NCBI GenBank assembly: GCA_020630045.1
Contig: JAHDCE010000028.1
Location: forward strand, 1-14,932
DNA length: 14,932 nucleotides
Source of the DNA: Saprospiraceae bacterium
GTDB taxonomy: Bacteria > Bacteroidota > Bacteroidia > Chitinophagales > Saprospiraceae
Direction of reading: 5' to 3'
The position numbers and the translations under genes are program-made. Below the pieces are notes generated by a model. It did no database searches. It was not told the origin of the DNA and saw nothing but the letters and a program-made list of their open reading frames with translations. Shown here in pieces: positions 1 to 5,428 of this stretch. Numbering within the stretch: position 1 is the first letter of the stretch; every line of letters begins with the position of its first letter.

Positions 1-764
1 AGGCCGAGCGGTGCGTCCTGTCCGAAACCGGCGTAGTAGCCCACTTGGTGCAAGCCCAGCGGAGCTTCCAGTCGGAAGGTGAACTTGCCGCCCTTGGTAC
101 GAAGGTCTTGCCCCTTGGTGATATAACGCACCTGCTCCTGCAATTTCGACAAGAGGGTGAATCGGATATCATCTGGAGAGATATCGCCGTTGGTCTCCAC
201 CAGTCCCGCAGCCAAGGCGGTGCGATACCTGCCCATCAACGCCCCGGCAAACAAACCCGTAAAACTCGGATGACTCGGGAGTCGATATTGTTCGAAGGTT
301 TTTTCCTGTTCCGTTTCGGAGAGGTACATCAAGCTCAGGGTCTTGTAAGCCGCTGCCGTAGTCAAGGTAGGAGCGGGGAGCGACTCCACATTCTCAATCA
401 AGAAAGGGACTTTCTTCCTTCTCCTTCCGATGGTGAGGGTTTTGCCGTTGAGCCATTCGGCTACGGCTGCGGTATGTTCGGCGGGCAACAAAATCGAGAA
501 TACGATTTCCGCTTTTCCGATACCCTTGAGCGAGTACAACCGTCCTTCCCGATTGAATACGAAACCGCTCTTGATTTTCAATTCCGAAAAGGTGAACAAA
601 TCGAAAGGGCGTTCCTCCGAAAAATAACCGGCGTCCGGCAACCATTCGGCGACAGCCGGATCGGATGCGGAAAATATTTCGGCGAAAGCCTTATACAAAA
701 AAGGATTGTAATCAATCGTAATCCGACTAAACTCGGGACAAGAAAGGGACAGTTTAAAGCGCAT
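1..764 (-). CDS. cas6: Cas6 CRISPR pre-crRNA endoribonuclease, 3' end cut by the window edge
   Basis: Partial gene. From the ATG at 764 the minus strand stays open for 254 codons to base 1 without a stop. Cas6 proteins bind the CRISPR repeat and cut the precursor transcript into guide RNAs. The product starts MRFKLSLSCPEF and has the family's early segment (ITIDYNPFLY, residues 15-24), the DPAVAEWL helix (35-42) and the LFTFS strand (56-60). It ends with the Gly-rich loop VGYYAGFGQDAPLG (241-254), close to the VGYEVGFGEKNSLGFG of Pyrococcus furiosus Cas6 as I recall it. Family members are about 230-260 aa, so only a few residues should be missing. There is no His before residue 97, and the usual catalytic positions look replaced (see findings). 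The gene follows the trxB terminator with only a 36-base leader and has no clear promoter. Other cas genes or an array would lie to the left, outside the window. The family call is firm; the CRISPR subtype cannot be told. Confidence 0.86.
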   Translation of the reverse strand, partial: MRFKLSLSCPEFSRITIDYNPFLYKAFAEIFSASDPAVAEWLPDAGYFSEERPFDLFTFSELKIKSGFVFNREGRLYSLKGIGKAEIVFSILLPAEHTAAVAEWLNGKTLTIGRRRKKVPFLIENVESLPAPTLTTAAAYKTLSLMYLSETEQEKTFEQYRLPSHPSFTGLFAGALMGRYRTALAAGLVETNGDISPDDIRFTLLSKLQEQVRYITKGQDLRTKGGKFTFRLEAPLGLHQVGYYAGFGQDAPLG

Positions 765-778
765 GTTTCTGTTGGTTC

Positions 779-796
779 TTTTGCCTTACGGCAAAA
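779..796 (-). other. Hairpin with GUAA tetraloop in the cas6 leader
   Basis: Perfect inverted repeat with arms TTTTGCC and GGCAAAA around a 4-base loop that reads GTAA on the minus strand, a GNRA-type tetraloop. It sits 14 bases upstream of the cas6 ATG and just after the trxB terminator stem. It could extend the terminator, stabilise a 3' end, or limit access to the cas6 start. The pairing is seen in the sequence; the role is inferred. Confidence 0.5.
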
Positions 797-800
797 TGAA

Positions 801-833
801 AACGAGACCGTACCCATCAGGAGCGGTCCCGTT
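801..833 (-). terminator. Intrinsic terminator after trxB
   Basis: On the minus strand, arms AACGGGACCG and CGGTCTCGTT form a 10-bp stem (one G-U pair) around a 13-base loop. A T-rich stretch (TTTCATTTTG) follows, running down to about base 791. It starts 21 bases past the trxB stop, as expected for a rho-independent terminator. The plus-strand reading lacks a T-run on its other side, so it acts on the minus strand. Confidence 0.72.
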
Positions 834-854
834 CAAAATGTATCATATATGGAA

Positions 855-1805
855 TTAGACAATTCCTTTTTCCGTCAAATAACGTTCGGCATCCAGGGCT
901 GCCATACAACCCGTACCCGCAGCCGTCACCGCTTGGCGGTAAATGTGATCGGCAGCGTCACCGCTCACGAATACGCCCTCACGATTGGTGAATGTACGAC
1001 CCGGCGTCGCCTTGAGGTAACCCGTGTCTTCCATGTCCAACCAACCTTTGAAGATGTCCGTGTTCGGTTTGTGTCCAATCGCTACGAAAAATCCCTGTAC
1101 CGGAATCACCTTTTCCTCACCCGTTTTGTTGTTGAAGACCAAGGCGCCTTCCACCTCTTCTTCTCCTAGGATGTCCTTGGTTTCCGTATTCCAATGGATA
1201 TGGATGTTTTCAGCCTTCATCACACGCTCTTGCATGATTTTCGAAGCGCGCATCTCGTCACGACGTACCAGCATGTGTACGTTTTTACACAATTTGGACA
1301 AGTACTGCGCTTCCTCGGCGGCCGTATCTCCGGCACCGACGATGGCGACATCCAAATTACGGAAAAAGAAACCGTCGCAAACCGCACAAGCGGATACACC
1401 GCCTCCCGTGGAAGCCAAGCGCGTTTCATTTTCCAATCCCAACCATTTGGCGGAAGCCCCCGTAGAGATGATAACCGTATGCGTGTGCAGCTCGTGACCG
1501 CTCTCCGTCCACAATTTATGCACAGGGCCGGTGAAGTCCACCTTGGTAATCATTTCATTACGGACATCCGTTCCGAACCGCTCCGCTTGCTTGCGGAACT
1601 CGTCCATCATGGTAGGCCCTTGTACTCCTTCCGGGTAACCGGGGTAATTTTCTACGTCAGTAGTGATCATCAATTGACCGCCTGGTTCAGGGCCGGTGTA
1701 AACGATGGGATTCAATCCCGCTCGTGATGCATAAATCGCAGCAGTATATCCGGCGGGGCCGGAACCGATGATGACACACAATGTTTTTTCTGGTGTAGCC
1801 GACAT
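855..1805 (-). CDS. trxB: Thioredoxin-disulfide reductase
   Basis: Flavoprotein of 316 aa that passes electrons from NADPH through FAD and a redox disulfide to thioredoxin in the cytosol. The FAD-binding GSGPAG lies at residues 14-19, the redox-active CAVC at 140-143, the NADPH-binding GAGDTA at 157-162, and a GDAAD motif near the C-terminus closes the FAD site. The length matches the low-molecular-weight TrxB family (310-320 aa). The ATG at 1805 (MSATPEKTLC) is chosen because it places the Rossmann motif near the N-terminus as usual. A longer reading frame to 1871 only adds residues encoded by the hairpin-rich spacer. It lies 130 bases downstream of gap, with no consensus promoter between them, so partial readthrough from gap is possible. 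It ends in an intrinsic terminator. Confidence 0.95.
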   Translation of the reverse strand: MSATPEKTLCVIIGSGPAGYTAAIYASRAGLNPIVYTGPEPGGQLMITTDVENYPGYPEGVQGPTMMDEFRKQAERFGTDVRNEMITKVDFTGPVHKLWTESGHELHTHTVIISTGASAKWLGLENETRLASTGGGVSACAVCDGFFFRNLDVAIVGAGDTAAEEAQYLSKLCKNVHMLVRRDEMRASKIMQERVMKAENIHIHWNTETKDILGEEEVEGALVFNNKTGEEKVIPVQGFFVAIGHKPNTDIFKGWLDMEDTGYLKATPGRTFTNREGVFVSGDAADHIYRQAVTAAGTGCMAALDAERYLTEKGIV

Positions 1806-1834
1806 TATTATAGGTTTAATTGGTTTTATCACAA

Positions 1835-1860
1835 GGGGATGGCCGCTAGCGACCATCCCC
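1835..1860 (-). terminator. Stem-loop between gap and trxB, possible weak terminator
   Basis: Perfect 8-bp arms GGGGATGG and CCATCCCC enclose a 10-base loop that itself contains the palindrome GCTAGC. On the minus strand it is followed by TTGTGATAAAA, which is poor in T, so termination is probably weak. It is the last of three hairpins in the gap-trxB spacer and may act as an attenuator or an mRNA 3'-end stabiliser. Confidence 0.5.
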
Positions 1861-1882
1861 TCGGATTTCATTCATATTTATC

Positions 1883-1902
1883 ATGGAAGTTTTACCTTCC
1901 AT
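1883..1902 (-). other. Second hairpin in the gap-trxB spacer
   Basis: Arms ATGGAAG and CTTCCAT (7 bp) enclose a 6-base loop (GTAAAA on the minus strand). It lies between the GUAA hairpin beside the gap stop and the stronger 8-bp stem-loop further on. The structure is visible in the sequence; no function is assigned. Confidence 0.4.
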
Positions 1903-1914
1903 CATTAAATACAA

Positions 1915-1926
1915 TCCCTTACGGGA
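1915..1926 (-). other. Short GUAA-loop hairpin just after the gap stop codon
   Basis: On the minus strand TCCC-GTAA-GGGA forms a 4-bp stem with a GNRA-type loop, beginning nine bases after the gap stop codon. A near-identical hairpin stands at the same distance behind rpoD (3546-3559). The repeated spacing suggests more than chance, although the stem is short. Confidence 0.45.
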
Positions 1927-1935
1927 AATGGTTGA

Positions 1936-3390
1936 TTAGTAGTATCTCAATCGTCTTACCTGCGACACATATTTCGCAAGTCGTACCACTTGGCAAGAGT
2001 ATCCGTACTCATTATCGTACCAAGCGTAGATGGTGACGGTTTTTCCATCAGGAGAAATCAAAGTAGAAGGTGCATCCATTACTGATGTGGCGGTCATACC
2101 TACCGCATCCGAAGAAACGTATTCCGTGTCCTTGGAGTAGTGGATTTGCTCGACCAATGGGCCGGCCAATGCCGCTTCGCGAATCAATCCGTTGATTTCT
2201 TCTACACTGCTTTTTTGTTTCAATGTCAAAACCATGATGGCCAAGGAGACATTCGGCGTAGGTACGCGTACTGCGTTACCCGTCAATATGCCCGCCAATT
2301 CAGGAATGACCTTCGCTACCGCTTTAGCGGCGCCCGTTGTGGTCAATACCATGTTCAATGGCGCTCCACGACCACGACGCGGCTTCTTGTGGAAGTTGTC
2401 AATCAAGTTTTGATCATTGGTGTAGGAGTGGATGGATTCGATATGTCCCTTCTCGATACCGAATTTTTCATTGATGACATGAATAATCGGCACGATGGCG
2501 TTGGTCGTACAAGAAGCCGCGGAGAAAACCGCATCTTCTTTGAAATCCAATGTTTTTTGGTTGACACCGTGGACGATGTTTTTCACGCCTTTGCCCGGAG
2601 CGGTCAAGCAGACCTGCGATACACCCGGGCGCAAGTGACGGCTCAAGCCTTCCTTGTCACGCCAAACGCCGGTGTTGTCAAGTACGATGGCGTCTTTGAT
2701 GTTGTATGTGGTGTAGTCGATATCTTCCGGCTTACCCGCAAAGATGATTTTGATGCGGTTTCCATTGACGATGATTTCGGAGTTGTCGGCATCGATTTCC
2801 ACCACACCGTTGAATTCACCGTGGATAGAATCCTGTTGCAACAATGCCGCTCTCTTTTCCAATTCTTCCTGAACGGTTTTCATCTTCTGACGAAGTACGA
2901 TGGCACGTAAACGGAGCTGTTCGCCCTTGCCGGTCGTAGAGATGATTCGACGGGCCAACAAGCGGCCGATACGTCCGAATCCGTACAAGACGACATCTTT
3001 GCCGCTCAATACTTTTTTATCTAAACCGATGTGGTCAACGAGTTGATTGCCTAGGAATGCGTCAAGGTCGCCCTTGTTTTCCCTCCATTCGATAATCAGT
3101 TTCCCGATATCGATTTTGGATGGAGCGAGGTTATCAATTTTTTGGATGCCTCTCACGACCTCTACTACGGTGTCGATGGTAATCGGCTCGTCCGTATATT
3201 TTTTTGAAAAAAGTAAAGTGTTCAATACTTCGCTCGGACGAGAATCGTAGATTTCATTTCTGAAATAAATCAATTCGACATTTTTGTCGAATCTCAATTC
3301 ACCGGTGATTCCAAGTACCTCGATGGCTTTCATTTCCTGGTCTCTCCAGTTTTCTAGTGTCGCTTCCTTCGGAACAATCGTCTCATTCAT
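1936..3390 (-). CDS. gap: Glyceraldehyde-3-phosphate dehydrogenase, long Bacteroidota-type form
   Basis: Cytosolic enzyme of 484 aa that oxidises glyceraldehyde 3-phosphate with NAD(P)+ and phosphate to 1,3-bisphosphoglycerate in glycolysis and gluconeogenesis. The NAD-binding GFGRIGR is at residues 137-143. The catalytic Cys294 sits in SAASCTTNAIVPI and the paired His321 in IHSYTNDQ. The C-terminal WYDNEYGYS (457-465) is typical. Classical GapA is about 335 aa with the Rossmann motif at the N-terminus; here about 130 extra residues precede it. From memory, many Bacteroidota carry such forms near 480 aa. The ATG at 3390 is the only good start and lies about 45 bases below a consensus -7 box. 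The gene is flanked by the rpoD terminator upstream and three hairpins downstream. Cofactor preference (NAD or NADP) and preferred direction are not evident. Confidence 0.93.
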   Translation of the reverse strand: MNETIVPKEATLENWRDQEMKAIEVLGITGELRFDKNVELIYFRNEIYDSRPSEVLNTLLFSKKYTDEPITIDTVVEVVRGIQKIDNLAPSKIDIGKLIIEWRENKGDLDAFLGNQLVDHIGLDKKVLSGKDVVLYGFGRIGRLLARRIISTTGKGEQLRLRAIVLRQKMKTVQEELEKRAALLQQDSIHGEFNGVVEIDADNSEIIVNGNRIKIIFAGKPEDIDYTTYNIKDAIVLDNTGVWRDKEGLSRHLRPGVSQVCLTAPGKGVKNIVHGVNQKTLDFKEDAVFSAASCTTNAIVPIIHVINEKFGIEKGHIESIHSYTNDQNLIDNFHKKPRRGRGAPLNMVLTTTGAAKAVAKVIPELAGILTGNAVRVPTPNVSLAIMVLTLKQKSSVEEINGLIREAALAGPLVEQIHYSKDTEYVSSDAVGMTATSVMDAPSTLISPDGKTVTIYAWYDNEYGYSCQVVRLAKYVSQVRRLRYY

Positions 3391-3442
3391 AATTCGGATA
3401 ATTTTTTTAATCCCAATAAGTGATAGGTTAGGAAATTTTCCG

Positions 3443-3450
3443 CAAAGGTA
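3443..3450 (-). promoter_or_regulatory. Promoter -7 box for gap
   Basis: The minus strand reads TACCTTTG, an exact match to the Bacteroidota -7 consensus TAnnTTTG, about 53 bases before the gap ATG. The -33 element is weak: TTC instead of TTG, 18 bases upstream. The position just downstream of the rpoD terminator supports independent transcription of gap. Confidence 0.6.
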
Positions 3451-3504
3451 AGCATTCCGGACAGAATGGAAGTGAGTTTTCGCAACAAGTTATACTCAAA
3501 TAGA

Positions 3505-3535
3505 AAAGCGGGCTTTCCATTGGAAAGCCCGCTTT
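3505..3535 (-). terminator. Strong intrinsic terminator after rpoD
   Basis: Near-perfect inverted repeat with 15-base arms (AAAGCGGGCTTTCCA and its complement) around a single central base. It starts 34 bases past the rpoD stop and is followed on the minus strand by TCTATTTG. The long GC-rich stem makes this a confident terminator. The A/T runs on both flanks could let it work in either direction. Confidence 0.8.
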
Positions 3536-3545
3536 CATTTTATTC

Positions 3546-3559
3546 TTCCCTTACGGGAA
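3546..3559 (-). other. Short GUAA-loop hairpin just after the rpoD stop codon
   Basis: On the minus strand TTCCC-GTAA-GGGAA makes a 5-bp stem with a GNRA-type loop, starting nine bases after the rpoD stop codon and upstream of the main terminator. It matches the hairpin after gap in loop, core stem and distance from the stop. Confidence 0.5.
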
Positions 3560-3568
3560 AAATTGCGA

Positions 3569-4438
3569 TTAAGCGCCCAGATAATGTTTGAGCAACTTAC
3601 TCCTGGAAGTACCGCGGAGTTTGTTGATCGCTTTGTCTTTTATCTGACGTACACGTTCGCGGGTCAAGCCGAATTTTTCTCCGATGTCTTCTAGGGACAT
3701 GGGATGTTGTACTCCGATACCGAAATACAATTTAATCACGTCGGCCTGACGTTCGGTCAATGTACTCAAAGAACGTTCGATTTCGCGTCGCAATGATTCA
3801 TGGTATTCCAGTCCTTCGTCCGTACCGGGCGAGTTGCTGTTTTCCAATACATCGAGTAGGGAGTTGTCTTCCCCTTCGACAAATGGAGCGTCCATGGAAA
3901 CGTGGCGAGCGGCGACTCCTAGAGTCGTCTCTACTTCTTCGGTCGCGATTTCCAATTGTTCCGCGAGCTCGTCAGCGGATGGTTCGCGTTCATAGGCTTG
4001 CTCCAATTGGGAGAATGCCTTGTTGATTTTGTTGAGCGATCCGACCTTGTTCAACGGAAGTCGAACGATACGGGATTGCTCCGCCAACGCTTGCAGGATG
4101 GATTGTCTAATCCACCATACTGCGTAGGAAATAAATTTGAAACCTCTTGTTTCGTCAAATCGTTGTGCGGCTTTAATAAGCCCCAGGTTCCCCTCGTTAA
4201 TCAAATCGCTCAGTGAAAGTCCTTGGTTTTGATACTGTTTTGCAACAGATACCACGAAACGTAGATTGGCTTTGGTAAGTTTTTCCAAGGCTATTTGGTC
4301 GCCTTGCTTGATTCGTTTTGCCAAATCTACTTCCTCTTCAGGAGTTAATAGGTCCACTTTGCCGATTTCTTGAAGATACTTTTCCAATGACTGGCTCTCA
4401 CGATTAGTGATTGACTTGGTAATCTTCAGTTGCCTCAT
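3569..4438 (-). CDS. rpoD: RNA polymerase primary sigma factor (RpoD/SigA)
   Basis: Housekeeping sigma factor of 289 aa that directs RNA polymerase to most promoters. Region 1.2 lies at residues 15-48 (SLEKYLQEIGKVDLLTPEEE). Region 2 spans about 50-125 and includes the highly conserved LIQ/LINEGNLGL-type stretch, RFD and the -10-contacting SYAVWWIRQ segment (104-112). Region 3 is at 130-205. Region 4 spans about 225-285 with the LTRERVRQI helix-turn-helix (258-266). The absence of region 1.1 and the spacer is normal for Bacteroidota primary sigma factors, which are about 287 aa and recognise TTG/TAnnTTTG promoters like those found in this window. The ATG at 4438 begins MRQLKITKSITNRES, the usual family start. 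It has its own consensus promoter about 90 bases upstream and a strong terminator. Confidence 0.96.
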   Translation of the reverse strand: MRQLKITKSITNRESQSLEKYLQEIGKVDLLTPEEEVDLAKRIKQGDQIALEKLTKANLRFVVSVAKQYQNQGLSLSDLINEGNLGLIKAAQRFDETRGFKFISYAVWWIRQSILQALAEQSRIVRLPLNKVGSLNKINKAFSQLEQAYEREPSADELAEQLEIATEEVETTLGVAARHVSMDAPFVEGEDNSLLDVLENSNSPGTDEGLEYHESLRREIERSLSTLTERQADVIKLYFGIGVQHPMSLEDIGEKFGLTRERVRQIKDKAINKLRGTSRSKLLKHYLGA

Positions 4439-4533
4439 TCAAACTGCGTTTTAAATGTCAAGAAATGCGTCGGCTTCGTCGCTAAGAATTCTAGTGAATC
4501 CAGATGGTTTGTGAATGGAATCTTAATAAAATG

Positions 4534-4564
4534 CAAAATTAAGGATTTAGGTCGTCACAATCAA
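4534..4564 (-). promoter_or_regulatory. Consensus promoter for rpoD
   Basis: The minus strand shows TTG (bases 4564-4562), a 20-base spacer and TAATTTTG (4541-4534), which is an exact -7 TAnnTTTG box. Transcription would begin near 4527, giving an untranslated leader of roughly 90 bases. The primary sigma factor would therefore be read from a promoter of its own class. Confidence 0.65.
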
Positions 4565-4758
4565 GTGTTTTGCCCAGCAATTGTTAAGAATAATTGCTTA
4601 TGGCTACTATTTGGGACAACCTTTTCCTCAATTAACAACGGTATTGTCTCAAAATTAGTTCTTTTTGTTTGGAAAAATCGGAATTTTATATTTTATTGCC
4701 GCTCGGATAAAGAAAATGATAGGGGAATATAGCCATCTGAGCAAATGACGGATAGGAA

Positions 4759-4766
4759 TAGATTTG
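4759..4766 (+). promoter_or_regulatory. Candidate -7 box for the START-like gene
   Basis: TAGATTTG matches TAnnTTTG exactly, 111 bases before the chosen ATG. No TTG is found 19-21 bases upstream (the spot reads CTGA), so support rests on the -7 box and the position only. Confidence 0.4.
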
Positions 4767-4877
4767 TCTAAATCGAATCTGACTTTTCAATCTGAAATTT
4801 CTTCAAATGTTTTTGATCGTGGATCAACTATACATTTCCCTCTTTATAGATTCAATAATTACAAACAATTAAAGCAA

Positions 4878-5255
4878 ATGGAGCGGGTATCAATAGAAAT
4901 GGAATTTTTATTCCGTGCTTCTCCGGCCATACTCTATAAATTTTTAACGACTCCGGATTGTATCATCCGTTGGTTTTGTGACGAAGTGGATATAGATGGC
5001 GAGACTTATTCATTCATCTGGGAAGGCGCCGAGGAGGTCGCCGAACTCATAGATGACATTGAAGAAGAGCGTGTACGTTTCGAGTGGGATGAAGCTGATG
5101 AAGGGGAGTATCTGGAATTCCGAATGAGAAAGTCGGAAGTTACCGGGGAAACCATTTTGGAAATCACCGATTATTGTGATGACGACGAAGTGGATGACCA
5201 AAAGAAATTATGGGAAGCCCAAATGAAAATCCTTCGCCGCGAGACAGGAGGGTAA
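4878..5255 (+). CDS. START-like domain protein (Bacteroidota small acidic family)
   Basis: Small cytosolic protein of 125 aa, strongly acidic in its second half, related in fold to the START/AHSA1 helix-grip proteins. It begins MERVSIEMEFLFRASP and contains aromatic landmarks common in this family: the TTPDCIIRWFCDEV helix (residues 24-37), YSFIWEG (44-50), VRFEW (66-70) and the EITDYCDDDEVDDQKKLWE ending (95-113). The closing segment matches Bacteroidota proteins annotated as START-like domain proteins, as I recall them. The frame is open upstream to 4764, but the ATG at 4878 gives the usual family length of about 125-130 aa and start context. No ligand or partner is known to me. It stands alone between the rpoD promoter region and a terminator. 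The family call is good; the function is unknown. Confidence 0.82.
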   Translation: MERVSIEMEFLFRASPAILYKFLTTPDCIIRWFCDEVDIDGETYSFIWEGAEEVAELIDDIEEERVRFEWDEADEGEYLEFRMRKSEVTGETILEITDYCDDDEVDDQKKLWEAQMKILRRETGG

Positions 5256-5278
5256 CTCTTTAAAAGAAAAATTCACAG

Positions 5279-5310
5279 GGGCCGCTTGTCCAAACAAGCG
5301 GCCCTTTTTT
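5279..5310 (+). terminator. Strong intrinsic terminator after the START-like gene
   Basis: Perfect 11-bp arms GGGCCGCTTGT and ACAAGCGGCCC enclose a CCAA loop and are followed by six T. It begins 23 bases past the stop codon. It is a textbook rho-independent terminator on the plus strand. Confidence 0.9.
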
Positions 5311-5325
5311 ATTGAACTTGCTTTT

Positions 5326-5391
5326 ATACCTACAAGCGATTTCTTAACCCGACTTTAGCCATTTGAAAAATGGTAAAGCCGAGCTAGGTAT
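5326..5391 (+). promoter_or_regulatory. Nested hairpin in front of the PLP enzyme gene
   Basis: An outer 7-bp helix pairs ATACCTA (5326-5332) with TAGGTAT (5385-5391). Inside it, 5350-5364 pairs with 5368-5381: CCATTT with AAATGG around a GAA loop, then CTTTA with TAAAG across one bulged G, then CG with CG after one mismatch. The element ends 37 bases before the ATG. It does not match the SAM-I or SAM-II consensus that I know. It could be a structured leader, or DNA-binding repeats overlapping the promoter: a near -7 box, TTTATTTG, lies at 5399-5406. The pairing is seen; the role is not known. Confidence 0.4.
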
Positions 5392-5428
5392 CAATAAGTT
5401 TATTTGGTTGAATTAATCCAATGATAGA

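Larger units (their letters stand above)
4439..4877. other. Divergent intergenic region between rpoD and the START-like gene
   Basis: 439 bases that are AT-rich and carry no credible gene. They hold the rpoD promoter (4534-4564, minus strand), a -7-like box for the START-like gene (4759-4766) and a small inverted repeat: arms AGCAATT and AATTGCT at 4576-4582 and 4592-4598, just upstream of the rpoD -33 box. Plus-strand reading frames here lack codon bias and family resemblance, and run across the rpoD promoter. Confidence 0.6.

Noticed and set aside
834..842. TACATTTTG as a cas6 promoter -7 box
   Set aside because: It has one base too many between TA and TTTG, no -33 TTG at proper distance, and would place the start inside the terminator. 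It is mentioned only as a possibility.
1..860. A CRISPR array near cas6
   Set aside because: No regularly spaced direct repeats are present in 1-860 or elsewhere in the window. An array, if any, is to the left.
45..1169. A 374-codon open frame on the plus strand
   Set aside because: It lies antisense to cas6 and trxB, both of which have clear family motifs. Its translation has no recognisable motif and is rich in Arg, Gly and Gln, typical of a shadow frame in higher-GC coding DNA.
1194..1727. A 177-codon plus-strand frame
   Set aside because: It is fully antisense to the conserved core of trxB and shows no family features.
2140..2910. A 256-codon plus-strand frame
   Set aside because: It is antisense to the catalytic half of gap. 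The composition (many Phe, Val, Asp, Arg) is that of a mirror frame.
4430..4732. A 100-codon plus-strand frame in the rpoD upstream region
   Set aside because: It crosses the rpoD start and the exact rpoD promoter, has many Cys, Asn and Lys without pattern, and lacks a credible start context.
4764..4877. An N-terminal extension of the START-like protein by 38 residues
   Set aside because: The upstream start overlaps the -7 box, the extra residues show no family resemblance, and the shorter form has the expected length.
5311..5428. A known SAM riboswitch before the PLP enzyme gene
   Set aside because: The stretch lacks the conserved core of SAM-I (the GAGGG-type junction) and of SAM-II (the GATAAATGTAGCTAA-type segment) as I know them. 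Only an unassigned nested hairpin is claimed.
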